A stretch of DNA of 64,000 nucleotides from Zhongshania antarctica (GCF_014202945.1 NZ_JACHHW010000005.1:310001-374000); one strand, 5' to 3'; shown: positions 45,158 to 56,794, numbered from the stretch's first letter. Numbers and translations: made by a program. The notes: generated by a model not told the origin, from the sequence alone.

Positions 45158-46126
45158 TTAGAACACCCCTGCGTCGTAAGCCAAGTAGGCAATATAGGCA
45201 ACGTAGATACACAGCAGACCACCGCCTTCGAGGCGCGAGATGCGGCGCGCCTTGCTCGGCCCTCGGGCCACTAAAAAGAAGATACCCGTTAGCAATAGCA
45301 TTACTGGGTAGTCTCGGCTCATAACGGCCGCGTCTATTGGACCGGGCGCCAAAACACCGGGAATCGCCATTACCCCAAGGAGGTTGAATAGGTTGGAGCC
45401 AACCACATTCCCAATGGCGATATCGTGTTCGTTTTTACGCGCTGCCGCCACCGAAGCCGCCAGCTCGGGCAGACTGGTACCAATGGCCACCACGGTCAGA
45501 CCAATAATTAAATCGCTCAAACCAAAGAAGTGGGCGATATCCACCGCCGACCAGACCAATAAGCGCGCGGAACCAATCAACAGAATGAGCCCGAGCAATA
45601 ACCAACCCAGCGCCGCTTTGATACCCATGTCTTTGGGTATCTCCGCCTCAAATTCCGCCTCGATACTGTCACCGCTGCTGTGCTTTGCCTCCCACAACTG
45701 ACGCAGGATCACCGCCGCAAAGCCAAACAGTAAGATGGTGCCATCCATGACGCCAAGGTCGCCGTCACGCATTAAAAAGTAACCCGCAAGCATGACGATG
45801 ATGAGTAGTGGAATCTCTCTGCTAATCAGTTTCGACTGGACGTTTAGGGGAATAAGCAGGGCGGTCAGACCTAAGATCAACGCGATATTGGTAATATTAG
45901 AGCCCAGTGCATTACCCACCGCCAAACCAGCCTGACCGTCGCTCGACGCGATGGCCGACACCAACATTTCTGGTGCCGAGGTGCCAATACCCACCACCAA
46001 AATACCGATAACCAACGGCGATATGCCAAGAATATTAGCGGTTGCTGAGGCGCCAATAACAAAACGGTCTGCACTCCAAACCAACAAAACCAACCCAATA
46101 ATCAGGGCGACTACAGTAACTAACAT
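45158..46126 (-). CDS. calcium/sodium antiporter (YrbG, CaCA family)
   Basis: A 322-residue membrane exchanger with about ten hydrophobic segments in two inverted halves. The alpha repeats are VGIGTSAPEMLVSAIAS (about 46-62) and VAIGTSLPELAASVAAA (about 212-228), each with the acidic residue of the ion site. It exchanges Na+ or H+ for Ca2+ or K+. It follows aroE by 34 bases on the same strand, so it may be co-transcribed with the aroE/hemF group. Confidence 0.92.
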   Translation of the reverse strand: MLVTVVALIIGLVLLVWSADRFVIGASATANILGISPLVIGILVVGIGTSAPEMLVSAIASSDGQAGLAVGNALGSNITNIALILGLTALLIPLNVQSKLISREIPLLIIVMLAGYFLMRDGDLGVMDGTILLFGFAAVILRQLWEAKHSSGDSIEAEFEAEIPKDMGIKAALGWLLLGLILLIGSARLLVWSAVDIAHFFGLSDLIIGLTVVAIGTSLPELAASVAAARKNEHDIAIGNVVGSNLFNLLGVMAIPGVLAPGPIDAAVMSRDYPVMLLLTGIFFLVARGPSKARRISRLEGGGLLCIYVAYIAYLAYDAGVF

Positions 46127-46160
46127 AAAACGATTTCCAGAATTTACTTCGTTGCCGCGC

Positions 46161-46994
46161 TTACGCCGACAGGGATTGACGAATTAACTCAATAACCGGT
46201 TTGGTGTCCGGCCGCACACCGCGCCAAATACAAAAAGACTCGGCGGCCTGCTCAACCAACATACCCAGACCATCGGACACCGCCCACGCCGTTTCACCCG
46301 CTGCCCAGCGCATGAAAGGCGTTGGTGCGGCGCCGTACATCATGTCGTAGGCGCAGCCATCGTTGCTGAGAATATGGGAGGGCAGGGGCGGTAGGTCACC
46401 GCTCATACTGGCACTGGTACCATTAATGATTAAATCAAACTGTGCACTGGCAAGCCCTGCGTAACTGCCGCCGGCAATTTTGCCCAGTTTTTCAAACTGT
46501 TGCGCCAATTTTTGGGCTTTTTCTTCGGTTCGATTCGCGATTAAAACATGGCTTGGCCCCTGCTTTAATAGCGGTCCCAGAATGCCTCGCACCGCGCCGC
46601 CCGCGCCCAGCACCAAAATTCGGCGGTCTTGCATGTCCCAGCCTAAGTTGTCGTGAATATCACGCACCAAGCCAACACCGTCGGTATTGTCGCCATAGAT
46701 GGTGCCGTCTTCTTGAATGGCCAGGGTGTTCACCGCGCCCGCGCGGCGAGCGCGGCCACTGAGCTGGTCGGCAAACTCAAAGGCGTCGAGCTTAAAGGGT
46801 ACGGTAATATTTAAGCCCTTGCCGCCGTGCTCAAAAAACTGGGTGGCTACTTCAGCAAATCGCCCCAACTCAACTTTGTGGGCGCGATAATGCAATTGCT
46901 GGCCGGTTTGCTCAGCAAAGGCCGCGTGGATCTGCGGCGATTTGCTGTGCTTAACGGGATTTCCGTACACGGCGTAATGATCTATTTTATCCAT
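46161..46994 (-). CDS. aroE: shikimate dehydrogenase
   Basis: A 277-residue NADP-dependent enzyme of aromatic amino acid synthesis, reducing 3-dehydroshikimate to shikimate. The substrate end shows YAVYGNPVKHSKSPQIHAAFA and LNITVPFKLDAFEFAD with the catalytic lysine; the NADP loop is LVLGAGGAVRGILGPL, followed by NRTEEKA. Length is normal. It follows hemF by 62 bases. An A/T-rich weak hairpin lies just upstream of its ATG. Confidence 0.96.
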   Translation of the reverse strand: MDKIDHYAVYGNPVKHSKSPQIHAAFAEQTGQQLHYRAHKVELGRFAEVATQFFEHGGKGLNITVPFKLDAFEFADQLSGRARRAGAVNTLAIQEDGTIYGDNTDGVGLVRDIHDNLGWDMQDRRILVLGAGGAVRGILGPLLKQGPSHVLIANRTEEKAQKLAQQFEKLGKIAGGSYAGLASAQFDLIINGTSASMSGDLPPLPSHILSNDGCAYDMMYGAAPTPFMRWAAGETAWAVSDGLGMLVEQAAESFCIWRGVRPDTKPVIELIRQSLSA

Positions 46995-47056
46995 AAAAAA
47001 AGGTACTGCCTTTTATTTTTGGCTTCGAATTTTTAAGCTGGCACTGCCAAATACCG

Positions 47057-47980
<924 letters not shown>

Positions 47981-47995
47981 CTAATCGCCATATTC

Positions 47996-48565
47996 TCAGC
48001 CACCACGTAAAACCTGCCCAGTAAGCGCATCGCGAATACCGGTGGGTTGGGCTAGGCCGCCAGTGCGGCCGGGTAAATAATAATCTACTGCCGAACGGAA
48101 GTAGCGCTGCACCGCTGTTTGGCTGCGGGCAGGCTCTAAGCCAGCAGGATTAGCCGACGTAGAAACCAAACAGGTATTGGCCGCCTGACAAAGCGCCACC
48201 GTGAGAGGATGATTACTCACCCGAATGGCTACACTGTGATGATTGCCGCGAATCCACTCAGGTGCCCAGCCCGCATCAGGCACCACCCAAGTATTTGGCC
48301 CAGGCCAACTGGCCATTAACATTTCTTGTACGTCGTCAGGCAGCAACGGGATGACACCCTGGAACCGTGAAACATGGTCAGCAACCAATACCATGCCCTT
48401 GGCCGGATCGCGCTGTTTTAATTGCAATATCCGCGCCACGGCAGACTGACTCCAGGGCACGCAGGCCAGACCCCACACCGCTTCAGTCGGGTGGGTAATC
48501 ACTTTTCCCGCGCGCAGCAAAGCCGCAGCGCGACGCAGACGATATTGGGCAGGCAGAGGTGTCAT
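47996..48565 (-). CDS. tsaC: threonylcarbamoyl-AMP synthase
   Basis: A 189-residue YrdC-like protein that forms threonylcarbamoyl-AMP for the t6A modification of ANN-decoding tRNAs. Family residues appear in GKVITHPTEAVWGLACVP, LKQRDPAKGMVLVADH, WPGPNTWVVPD and LVSTSANPAG. Length is typical of TsaC/RimN. The ATG at 48565 starts the domain; the open frame to 48646 is not needed. It lies 114 bases after dprA and before hemF. Confidence 0.94.
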   Translation of the reverse strand: MTPLPAQYRLRRAAALLRAGKVITHPTEAVWGLACVPWSQSAVARILQLKQRDPAKGMVLVADHVSRFQGVIPLLPDDVQEMLMASWPGPNTWVVPDAGWAPEWIRGNHHSVAIRVSNHPLTVALCQAANTCLVSTSANPAGLEPARSQTAVQRYFRSAVDYYLPGRTGGLAQPTGIRDALTGQVLRGG

Positions 48566-48679
48566 GATTAATCCGCAATAAAGGCAATAAGAGAGAATAA
48601 CGGCGCTGTAATGCGGCGAAAGTATACAGGTTTTTCGGCCAGGCATTTTGAATAAATGATGACCGCCTAATTGGGCTAA

Positions 48680-49780
48680 CTAGCGGCTGCGCTGCCAAGC
48701 ACCCCGAAATTGCTCTACCCAGCCTTCAACTTCTAGGTCACTTAGTAAACTCAGTAATTCCGAAATTGGCAGACCTAGATTGTGGGCGAGGGTGTCAATG
48801 TCGACAGGCTCAAAGCCCAGCGCTTGGTATACTGGTGAGCTGGTTTCAATATCGACAGCACTGGCATTTGCGGTATGACCACTCGCTGATGACGGCGCGC
48901 TTTCGAGCCAGCCAGCAAACTCTTCTAAGATATCGTCAAGTTGCTCTACCAGCTTTGCACCCTGCTTAATCAGGCTATTGCAGCCACGACTGGCGGGGTT
49001 GTGGATAGAACCCGGTATCGCGAAAACCTCACGGTTTTGCTCCAGCGCCTGTCGCGCGGTAATTAACGAGCCGCTGCGCAACGCTGCCTCGACCACTAAA
49101 ACACCCAAACTCATACCGCTAATAATGCGATTGCGGCGAGGAAACTGGTGCCGCATAGGCGGGCTACCCAGTGGCAACTCGCTAATTAACAAACCCTCAT
49201 GAGCAATCCGCTCATACAAGCTGGCGTTGCTGCGCGGGTAACACTGATCCACTCCCGTTCCCAAAACCGCAATAGTAGAACCAGCGCCAGCCAAGGCGCC
49301 ACAGTGGGCGGCGCCGTCGACGCCCAGCGCCATACCGCTCACAACGGTCATGCCCACGTCGCTCAAGGCTCTGGCAAAGGCCTCGGCATCGCTGCGGCCT
49401 GTGCGGCTAGGACGGCGACTACCCACCAGCGCAAACAGCGGATTTTTTAACAACTCACTGCGGCCCCTAAAATACAATAAAGGCGGGGCGTCGTAGATTT
49501 CATTTAATAGTGGCGGGTAGTTGTCACTGTGCCTGCACAAGATACTGACCTTAGCGCGCTGTAAATCAGACTGCAGATCTTGCCCCGCTTGGCGCCGCGC
49601 CAAAACGCGATTGAGTTTATCGAGATGCTGATTGCTTAATGACAGAGAGATGCGCGCGTCTGGCGGTAAATTTAATAGGTCACGGGGGTTTGCGGTGTGC
49701 GCAATGACACGTCGAAAGGCCGCAGGGGGCAGTTTGAGGGTTTGCTGAGTGAGCAACCACAGGCAGGCAAGATCATCCAC
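48680..49780 (-). CDS. dprA: DNA processing protein DprA
   Basis: A 366-residue protein that loads RecA on incoming single-stranded DNA during natural transformation. The Rossmann domain (about 90-290) includes ALVGSRRPSRTGRSDAEAFA, SGMALGVDGAAHCGAL, IAVLGTGVDQCYPRSN and FPRRNRIISGMSLGVLVVEAA. A winged-helix tail follows at about 300-366. The start is a GTG at 49780 with AAGGA seven bases upstream. It may form a unit with the tsaP-like gene upstream and tsaC downstream. Confidence 0.94.
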   Translation of the reverse strand: MDDLACLWLLTQQTLKLPPAAFRRVIAHTANPRDLLNLPPDARISLSLSNQHLDKLNRVLARRQAGQDLQSDLQRAKVSILCRHSDNYPPLLNEIYDAPPLLYFRGRSELLKNPLFALVGSRRPSRTGRSDAEAFARALSDVGMTVVSGMALGVDGAAHCGALAGAGSTIAVLGTGVDQCYPRSNASLYERIAHEGLLISELPLGSPPMRHQFPRRNRIISGMSLGVLVVEAALRSGSLITARQALEQNREVFAIPGSIHNPASRGCNSLIKQGAKLVEQLDDILEEFAGWLESAPSSASGHTANASAVDIETSSPVYQALGFEPVDIDTLAHNLGLPISELLSLLSDLEVEGWVEQFRGAWQRSR

Positions 49781-49836
49781 TGTCGCATCCTTGCGATCTA
49801 AAGCTTGAGCAGCGCACGCCGCCCAAGCACTTCACA

Positions 49837-50862
49837 TTACGGGTTTTTGACTTTATCACCCACTTTGAGCGGCTCTTCTGCTTTTAAGACCAAGCCATAG
49901 CTAACTTTATCAAAGCTGCGGAACACCATCAGCAAGCCAGCGCGCACGTCTGGCGCTTTGACTCGCTCGTTGGTCACTGGGTCAGTTACCACCACGCCGG
50001 TGGTGTAAATTGCCATCACATCGCCGGGCACAATTTGATTGCGCTCGCCTAAGTTCAAGGTCACCACGTCCATGCTGCCGATCTGCGTTAAGCCACCTTC
50101 AACCGCAATGATAAAGCCATTGCTGTTATCAACCGGTGCTTTTGGCTCAAAACGGGCATGCAACTGGCGAACCTCAAGGGGCATAAAGCGGTCGGCGCGG
50201 CGAATTTCTTGGGTGCTGCGGTTTAGGGTGAGGGTAGCCACGTCTTTTTCCGTTGCCAGTAGATTCGCCGTGCCGATATCCGTCGCCTCAACACCAAGGA
50301 TCTCGCCAGTTTGCGGGTCGATATAAACTTGACCACGACGATAGATACCGTAGGTATCGTCACCACTGAAATCACCTCGTCCTAGCACTTGGTCGCCAGC
50401 ACCCGCCACAATATTGCCGCGTTTACCCGCCAGTACATAGGGCGCTGCAGCGAGTTCCTCATCAGTCACCACCCGGCTACGGGTGAGGAAAGGGGCGATA
50501 ACATCCAGCGGAATAGCCGGAATAGCATCTTTAATATCAGCAATCCGCATTTGCGGCGTCAGCTTAACAATGCCATCGTCCGGCCCAGGATTGCGCACCA
50601 GCACCGGTTTGCCATCGATCCACATCAGTTTTAACACGTCGCCAGGGTAGATAAGATGCGGGTTTTTAACCTGGGGGTTGTAGTGCCAGAGCTCCGGCCA
50701 ATACCAGGGGTCGTTCAAAAACATCGCCGAAATATCCCACAGGGTATCGCCCTTAACCACTACATAGGTTTGTGGATGCCCGGCCTTTAAGGAAAGCACG
50801 TCTCCAGCCTGGGCAAACGCCATCATCAGGCCAAGACAGACTCCCAATACCGTGTTCTTCAT
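49837..50862 (-). CDS. LysM peptidoglycan-binding protein (TsaP-like)
   Basis: A 341-residue secreted protein: signal peptide (about 1-19, ending AFAQAGD), a LysM domain at about 32-80 (TYVVVKGDTLWDISAMFLND, NPHLIYPGDVLKL) and a long C-terminal region. Size, architecture and position between dprA and def match TsaP of Pseudomonas (PA0020), which anchors the type IV pilus secretin ring to peptidoglycan. Pilus genes are not in the window, so the role is taken from homology of position. It is divergent from def. Confidence 0.83.
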   Translation of the reverse strand: MKNTVLGVCLGLMMAFAQAGDVLSLKAGHPQTYVVVKGDTLWDISAMFLNDPWYWPELWHYNPQVKNPHLIYPGDVLKLMWIDGKPVLVRNPGPDDGIVKLTPQMRIADIKDAIPAIPLDVIAPFLTRSRVVTDEELAAAPYVLAGKRGNIVAGAGDQVLGRGDFSGDDTYGIYRRGQVYIDPQTGEILGVEATDIGTANLLATEKDVATLTLNRSTQEIRRADRFMPLEVRQLHARFEPKAPVDNSNGFIIAVEGGLTQIGSMDVVTLNLGERNQIVPGDVMAIYTTGVVVTDPVTNERVKAPDVRAGLLMVFRSFDKVSYGLVLKAEEPLKVGDKVKNP

Positions 50863-50945
50863 AATCGCTTCCTATAGCACTCTAGATCTGGTCGCCAATC
50901 AGCCCGCAAAATCGCAAGTATCAGGCATTTATTAAACGCTCGCTG

Positions 50946-50951
50946 TATAAT
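50946..50951 (+). promoter_or_regulatory. candidate -10 element of the def operon
   Basis: A perfect TATAAT about 110 bases upstream of def in the divergent tsaP/def gap. No convincing -35 lies at standard distance. It would drive the def-fmt-rsmB chain. Confidence 0.35.
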
Positions 50952-51059
50952 ATAGAGGATACTCTGCAACAGGCGAATGATTTGTGGAGTGTAATGTGCA
51001 CTCAATCATCATCTTAGCAATACTTACACAACTTACACGAGAAATGGTCACAAACTGTT

Positions 51060-51578
51060 ATGGCTGTACTTGAAATCCTCGAATTTCCCGATCCAAGACT
51101 GAGAACTGTCGCAAAACCGGTTAAAACGGTCGATGATCGCATCCGCAAGCTGATCGACGATATGTTCGACACCATGTACGAAGCGCCCGGCATTGGCCTC
51201 GCGGCCAGCCAAGTCAATGTACATGAGCAAATCGTTGTTATCGACACCAGCGAAGACCGCAGTGAGCCTCTGGTGTTTATTAACCCAGAGATTAGCGTAT
51301 TGGATCACGACACCTTCCAATACGACGAAGGCTGTTTGTCGGTACCCGGTTTTTATGAGACCGTCGAGCGCCCTCAGCACATTCGGGTCAAAGCCCTAGA
51401 TCGCAATGGCGACGCCTTTGAGATGACGCCAGAGGGCTTGCTCGCGGTGTGTATTCAGCACGAAAACGACCACCTGCTGGGCAAGCTGTTTGTCGATTAT
51501 ATATCGCCGCTCAAGCGCAACCGCATTCGCGGAAAGATGGTCAAGCTCCAAAAGCAAAAAGCCGCGGACAAAGCATGA
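51060..51578 (+). CDS. def: peptide deformylase
   Basis: A 172-residue metalloenzyme that removes the formyl group from nascent protein N-termini. The three family motifs are present: [10 protein letters not shown] (about 43-52), EGCLSVPG (about 89-96) with the metal-binding Cys, and QHENDHLLG (about 132-140) with HExxH. Its end overlaps fmt by four bases (ATGA), coupling formylation and deformylation. Confidence 0.97.
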   Translation: MAVLEILEFPDPRLRTVAKPVKTVDDRIRKLIDDMFDTMYEAPGIGLAASQVNVHEQIVVIDTSEDRSEPLVFINPEISVLDHDTFQYDEGCLSVPGFYETVERPQHIRVKALDRNGDAFEMTPEGLLAVCIQHENDHLLGKLFVDYISPLKRNRIRGKMVKLQKQKAADKA

Positions 51579-52558
51579 GTACACCGTCGTTACGACTGGT
51601 GTTTGCCGGCACCCCCGAGTTTGCCGCCCGTCACCTGCAGGCCTTGATTGATGACGGCCACCACCACATTGTGGCCGCATACACCCAACCTGATCGGCCT
51701 TCTGGGCGCGGTAAAAAGACCCAGCCCAGCGCCGTGAAGCAGTGCGCCGCGGCCGCTGGGATTCCGGTGCTGCAACCCGCCAATTTCCGCGACGCGCAAG
51801 ACCGCGACTTACTTGCCAGTCACAATGCCGACCTTATGATTGTGGTCGCCTATGGCCTATTGCTCCCCCAAAGTGTGCTCGATATACCAAGACTAGGCTG
51901 CGTGAATGTTCACGGTTCACTGCTACCCCGCTGGCGGGGCGCAGCGCCTATTCAGCGCGCCATTGAGGCGGGTGACGTCGAGACCGGCGTGACCATTATG
52001 CAAATGGACGCCGGTCTCGATACCGGCGCCATGCTCAGTAAAATCAGTTGCGCCATTAACCCTCAAGACAGCGCCGCCGATTTGCTTGAGCGCCTTGCCG
52101 ATTTGGGTGGCCCAGGTCTTGTCGCCACCATTACAGCACTCGCTGAGGGCCGCGCCAAACCTGAGGCCCAAGATGATAGCCTGAGTAATTACGCCGCCAA
52201 AATAAGCAAGGCCGAAGCGGAGATTAACTGGCAGCTCGACGCCCTGAGTATAGACCGTAAAATACGCGCCTTTAATCCGTTTCCCATCTGCTATACACGC
52301 TTCGCTACCAGCCAACCAGATGAGCGGATAAAAATCTGGCGCGCCCAGCCAGAAAGCGTTATTCCACAAGATAAGCCTGCCGGAGCAATTATCAGCGCAG
52401 ATAAAGCCGGTATCGTCGTTGCCTGCGGCGACAGCTGCCTGCGTATTCTTGAATTGCAAATGCCCGGCGGAAAAATTCTCGCCGCCAAAGATGTACTTAA
52501 CTCCCGCGCCGAGCAATTCGCCCCCGGCACCTTGTTTGCCAGCCAAGGCACCCTATGA
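51575..52558 (+). CDS. fmt: methionyl-tRNA formyltransferase
   Basis: A 327-residue enzyme that formylates initiator Met-tRNA. The N-terminus [17 protein letters not shown], the catalytic segment [21 protein letters not shown] (Asn/His set, about 109-129) and [11 protein letters not shown] are diagnostic. The OB-fold tail follows from about 205. It overlaps def before it and rsmB after it by four bases each, forming def-fmt-rsmB as in many Gammaproteobacteria. Confidence 0.97.
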   Translation: MSTPSLRLVFAGTPEFAARHLQALIDDGHHHIVAAYTQPDRPSGRGKKTQPSAVKQCAAAAGIPVLQPANFRDAQDRDLLASHNADLMIVVAYGLLLPQSVLDIPRLGCVNVHGSLLPRWRGAAPIQRAIEAGDVETGVTIMQMDAGLDTGAMLSKISCAINPQDSAADLLERLADLGGPGLVATITALAEGRAKPEAQDDSLSNYAAKISKAEAEINWQLDALSIDRKIRAFNPFPICYTRFATSQPDERIKIWRAQPESVIPQDKPAGAIISADKAGIVVACGDSCLRILELQMPGGKILAAKDVLNSRAEQFAPGTLFASQGTL

Positions 52559-53850
52559 AATGTCCTAGAGTCGCGGCCGCGCGCTGCCTCGCCAGTATTG
52601 CCCAAGAGGGCAGTTCGCTGTCTCGACAATTACCGCGCGAGGAGCAAGATCTCGATCCCGGCCAGCGCTCACTCTACCGGGAGCTTTGCTACGGTACGCT
52701 GCGTCATTACTGGCGCTTAGACGCGGGGCTCAAACCGCTGTTTAGCAAGGGCCTCAAGCCCAAAGACAGCGATGTTAAAATGCTGATTTTAATCGGCGCC
52801 TATCAGCTTTTTTACACGCGAATCCCCCCTCACGCCGCCATTAACAGCGCAGTAGAAGGTTGTCGCAGCCTCGGCAAAAAATGGGCTGCGGGCATGACCA
52901 ACGCCATACTGCGCCGCTGTCAGCGCGAAAAAGACACGCTGTTTACGGACTTAAAGCCCGCGGCCAACGCCGCTTTTCCGGCGTGGCTCTACCAGGCACT
53001 TGCCCAAGCATGGCCAGACCAGCTGGCCGACATCATCAGCGCCAGCAATGCCCACCCGCCGTTTTGCCTGCGCCTCAATCGCCAGCATCAAGAGCGCGAC
53101 GCCTACCTGCTTGAGTTAGCCGCACTCGACATGACCGCCAGCCCCTGTGAGTTTGCGCCCTACGGCATTCGTCTGGAGCAAGCCTGCGGCGTGGACAAAT
53201 TACCCGGCTTTTTTGATGGTCATATCAGCGTCCAAGACGAAGCGGCCCAGCTCTGTACCGAGTTACTCGATTTACAGGCCGGTCAGCGCGTCTTAGACGC
53301 CTGCGCTGCCCCCGGCGGCAAAACCGGCGCAATACTCGAAGCCCAGCCCGCATTGAGCGAAGTCCTCGCCCTTGATATAGACGAGCAGCGCTTAAGCCGC
53401 ATAAGCGAAAATTTAGCCCGCCTGCAGCTCAACGCAACCTTGGTAGCCGCCGATGCCGCCAACCTCGACCACTGGTGGGATGGCAAGCACTTCGATCGCA
53501 TCTTACTGGACGCGCCGTGCTCTGCGGTCGGGGTTATTCGTCGCAACCCTGACATCAAGTTGAATCGCATGGTTAGCGATATAGCACCGCTGTGCCGCCT
53601 GCAGGCGAGCTTGCTCGACAGTTTGTGGCAGTGTTTAAGCCCCGGCGGCTTATTTCTTTACGCCACGTGCTCATTGCTACCCGCAGAAAATGAAGAGCAA
53701 ATTAGCGCGTTTCTCAGCCGGGAGCCCAGCGCTGAACTCGTTCCGCTTAACGTTAATTGGGGCGTAGATCGCAATGGTTGCCGACAGCTGTTCCCTCAGG
53801 ATCAGGGCCACGACGGATTTTTCTACGCCCTATTGCGGAAAAAACTGTAA
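52555..53850 (+). CDS. rsmB: 16S rRNA m5C967 methyltransferase
   Basis: A 431-residue enzyme with an N-terminal NusB-like domain (about 1-140) and a C-terminal SAM methyltransferase. The SAM loop is VLDACAAPGGKTGAILE, the catalytic cysteines are in LLDAPCSAVGVIRRNPDIK and LYATCSLLPAENEEQ. It methylates C967 of 16S rRNA. The start overlaps fmt (ATGA). trkA begins 75 bases later on the same strand. Confidence 0.96.
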   Translation: MKCPRVAAARCLASIAQEGSSLSRQLPREEQDLDPGQRSLYRELCYGTLRHYWRLDAGLKPLFSKGLKPKDSDVKMLILIGAYQLFYTRIPPHAAINSAVEGCRSLGKKWAAGMTNAILRRCQREKDTLFTDLKPAANAAFPAWLYQALAQAWPDQLADIISASNAHPPFCLRLNRQHQERDAYLLELAALDMTASPCEFAPYGIRLEQACGVDKLPGFFDGHISVQDEAAQLCTELLDLQAGQRVLDACAAPGGKTGAILEAQPALSEVLALDIDEQRLSRISENLARLQLNATLVAADAANLDHWWDGKHFDRILLDAPCSAVGVIRRNPDIKLNRMVSDIAPLCRLQASLLDSLWQCLSPGGLFLYATCSLLPAENEEQISAFLSREPSAELVPLNVNWGVDRNGCRQLFPQDQGHDGFFYALLRKKL

Positions 53851-53925
53851 ACACGGCTATTGAGTGCCACACTAGAAGAACACACAATTAGTGCATAACA
53901 GCGACAGCGCAGGCGATAGCGAACA

Positions 53926-55299
53926 ATGAAAATCATCATACTTGGGGCAGGGCAGGTCGGCGCAACTCTGGCCGCAAACTTGGCCAGTGAACACAATGAC
54001 ATTACCGTGGTAGATAAAGACCCGGATCGCCTGCGTGAACTGCAAGACCGCCTCGATATTGGCACAGTAACCGGCCAAGCTTCGCACCCCGATGTACTGG
54101 AGCGCGCCGGTGCCGCCGACGCGGATTTATTGATTGCCGTCACCAACAGCGACGAGATCAATATGATCGCCTGCCAGGTTGCCTACACCTTGTTTCGCAC
54201 CCCCACCAAGATTTCGCGAATTCGCTCCAACTCCTATACCAGCGTAGAAAAATTGTTTGGCAACGATGCAATTCCGATCGACGTTTTTATCAGCCCAGAA
54301 GAGCTGGTCACCCAGTACATCAAGCGCCTATTGCAGTATCCCGGTTCCCTCCAGGTGCTGGACTTCGCCGATGGACTCGTTCAGCTTGTCGCCGTTAAAG
54401 CCTATTACGGCGGCCCAATGGTCGGCAATGAACTGGCCGCCATTCGGGAGCATATGCCCACCGTCGACACTCGCGTAGCCGCTATTTTCCGTCGCGGCAC
54501 CGCCATTATGCCCAGTGGCGATACCGTGGTTGAAGCGGGTGATGAAGTGTTTTTTATTGCCGCTAAAAAGAACATTATGCCAGTGATGAGCGAGCTGCGC
54601 CGCCTCGATACGCCGTATAAACGTTTGGTGATTGCCGGTGGCGGTAATATCGGTGAGCGCCTGGCCAGAGCAGTCGAGAGCCGCTACCACGTTAAAATTA
54701 TTGAGCGCAGCTACGATCGCTGCCGCGCCTTGTCTGAACAATTATCTAAGGCCATTGTGCTGCACGGCAGCGCCTCTGATCACGACTTACTCGCGCAAGA
54801 AAATATTGAAGAAACCGATGTCTTTCTCGCGCTAACCAATGATGATGAAGCCAATATCATGTCATCACTGCTGGCAAAGCGGATGGGCGCGAAAAAAGTG
54901 ATTACGCTTATCACCAATCCCGCCTACGTCGATTTAGTGCAGGGCGGCGATATTGATATTGCGATTTCACCTCAGCAAATCACCATTGGTAGCCTGCTCA
55001 CCCATGTGCGACGAGGCGACATATACAATGTGCACGCGCTGCGCCGCGGCGCTGCTGAGGCCCTAGAGATCATTGCTCACGGCGATAGCCGCTCCTCAAA
55101 AGTGGTCGGTCGCCGACTCGATGAAATAGTGCTGCCCGAAGGTGTGAGTATTGGTGCCTTGGTGCGCGGCGAAGAAGTACTTATTGCTCACAGCCACCTG
55201 CAAGTGGAACCCGAGGATCACTTAATTCTGTTCTTAGTCGACAAAAGTAAAATTAAGTTAGTCGAAAAACTTTTCCAAGTCGGGTTTAGTTTCTTCTAA
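53926..55299 (+). CDS. trkA: Trk potassium uptake regulatory subunit TrkA
   Basis: A 457-residue peripheral membrane protein with two repeated NAD-binding RCK modules. The first Rossmann motif is [14 protein letters not shown] with VVDKDPDRL; the second is [18 protein letters not shown]. Each is followed by a TrkA-C segment. It binds TrkH and gates potassium uptake by nucleotide. Position right after rsmB matches Pseudomonas PA0016. It is followed by trkH, so the full transporter is encoded. Confidence 0.96.
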   Translation: MKIIILGAGQVGATLAANLASEHNDITVVDKDPDRLRELQDRLDIGTVTGQASHPDVLERAGAADADLLIAVTNSDEINMIACQVAYTLFRTPTKISRIRSNSYTSVEKLFGNDAIPIDVFISPEELVTQYIKRLLQYPGSLQVLDFADGLVQLVAVKAYYGGPMVGNELAAIREHMPTVDTRVAAIFRRGTAIMPSGDTVVEAGDEVFFIAAKKNIMPVMSELRRLDTPYKRLVIAGGGNIGERLARAVESRYHVKIIERSYDRCRALSEQLSKAIVLHGSASDHDLLAQENIEETDVFLALTNDDEANIMSSLLAKRMGAKKVITLITNPAYVDLVQGGDIDIAISPQQITIGSLLTHVRRGDIYNVHALRRGAAEALEIIAHGDSRSSKVVGRRLDEIVLPEGVSIGALVRGEEVLIAHSHLQVEPEDHLILFLVDKSKIKLVEKLFQVGFSFF

Positions 55300-55342
55300 T
55301 GATTACGCGCCCCCTCAAAGCCCTATTAGGCAAAGGCAGCTC

Positions 55343-56791
55343 ATGCATCTGAGTATTATTTGCCGAATTATTGGCATGTTGCTAATGATATTCAGCCTGA
55401 CAATGGCCGTGCCCGCGCTGCTGTCTATTGTGTTTAGCGACGGCGCATTGAACGCCTTTGTTTGGGCTTTTACACTGACCTTCTGCTCTGGGCTGCTGCT
55501 CTGGGTTGGCAATTTAAAACAACGCCAAGAACTCAGTATCCGCGACGGCTTTTTAGTGGTGTCGCTATTCTGGACCGTACTGGGTTTGTTTGGGGCATTA
55601 CCGTTTTACCTCGCCGACAACCCCGGTCTGTCGATTAGCGAGTCGGTGTTCGAATCAATTTCTGGTCTTACTACCACTGGCGCTACGGTAATTACCGGGC
55701 TCGATGAATTGCCAATTTCTATTTTATTTTATCGGCAATTTTTGCAGTGGCTGGGGGGCATCGGCATTATTGTTATTGCCGTTGCCATTCTCCCTATACT
55801 GGGCATTGGTGGCATGCAGTTATACCGAGCTGAAACCCCTGGCCCAGTCAAAGACAATAAACTCACGCCGCGCATAACCGGTACCGCCAAAGTATTATTC
55901 TTAATGTACTTAGCCCTAACCGGCGTGTGTGCGCTGGCCTACTGGCTGGCGGGAATGAGTATTTTTGACGCAATAAGCCACTCTTTTTCAACCGTGGCAA
56001 TAGGCGGGTTTTCTACCCACGACGCCAGTATGGGCTATTTTAACAGTCCACTTATTTTGATGATTTGCAGCGCCTTTATGCTCTTTGCCGGGATGAGCTT
56101 TACCATTCATTTTCACGCCTGGCGGGGCCGCTCTTTAAAACAGTATTTTCAAGATTCTGAAACCAAGTTTTATCTATCGGTGATCGGTATAGCCATTCTC
56201 ACGATTTCGGTTTATCTGTTTTTTAGCGGCACATATTCTTTAAGCGACAGCATTGTGCATGGTATTTTTCATACCGTTTCAGTGGCGACCACTGCCGGTT
56301 TTGGCGCTGAAGATTTTTCAATATGGCCCAGCTTTTTACCGGTCGCGGTCATTATGTTGTCGTTTATGGGCGGTTGCGCAGGCTCAACTGGCGGCGGCAT
56401 GAAAGCGGTTCGCGTCATGTTAGTTGCCAAACAGGGCATCCGCGAAATGAACCAGCTTATTCATCCCAGTGCAGTAATACCGCTAAAAATAGGTACTCAC
56501 CGCGTTGAATCGAAAGTCGTTAGCGCGGTATGGAGTTTTGTCGGGGTATATATGATTTCGTTTATCATTATTACCTTGGCCATGATGGCTTGCGGGCTAG
56601 ACTCCCTCACCGCATTTTCGGCAACGGCTGCCGCCATCAATAATATGGGGCCTGGCTTGGGCGAGGTTGCAGCAAGTTACCGCAGCGTGAACGATGCCGG
56701 AAAATGGATTCTGTGCTACGCCATGTTGCTTGGTCGCTTAGAAATATTCACCTTACTGGTATTATTAATGCCGGCATTTTGGCGGCGTTAG
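55343..56791 (+). CDS. trkH: Trk potassium transporter membrane subunit
   Basis: A 482-residue TrkH/TrkI-type membrane protein with about ten hydrophobic segments arranged as four pore-loop repeats. Filter segments are visible in SGLTTTGATVITGLDELP, SFSTVAIGGFSTHDASM, TVSVATTAGFGAEDFS and AAINNMGPGLGEVA. It imports potassium with sodium or protons and works with TrkA, encoded just before. Potassium uptake is the first response to osmotic upshift, before ectoine accumulates. Confidence 0.95.
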   Translation: MHLSIICRIIGMLLMIFSLTMAVPALLSIVFSDGALNAFVWAFTLTFCSGLLLWVGNLKQRQELSIRDGFLVVSLFWTVLGLFGALPFYLADNPGLSISESVFESISGLTTTGATVITGLDELPISILFYRQFLQWLGGIGIIVIAVAILPILGIGGMQLYRAETPGPVKDNKLTPRITGTAKVLFLMYLALTGVCALAYWLAGMSIFDAISHSFSTVAIGGFSTHDASMGYFNSPLILMICSAFMLFAGMSFTIHFHAWRGRSLKQYFQDSETKFYLSVIGIAILTISVYLFFSGTYSLSDSIVHGIFHTVSVATTAGFGAEDFSIWPSFLPVAVIMLSFMGGCAGSTGGGMKAVRVMLVAKQGIREMNQLIHPSAVIPLKIGTHRVESKVVSAVWSFVGVYMISFIIITLAMMACGLDSLTAFSATAAAINNMGPGLGEVAASYRSVNDAGKWILCYAMLLGRLEIFTLLVLLMPAFWRR

Positions 56792-56794
56792 TGA

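Noticed and set aside
46985-47020. A/T-rich hairpin (AAAGG/CCTTT) just before aroE.
   Set aside because: Only five base pairs with no GC core and placed over the aroE ribosome zone; not convincing as a terminator between hemF and aroE.
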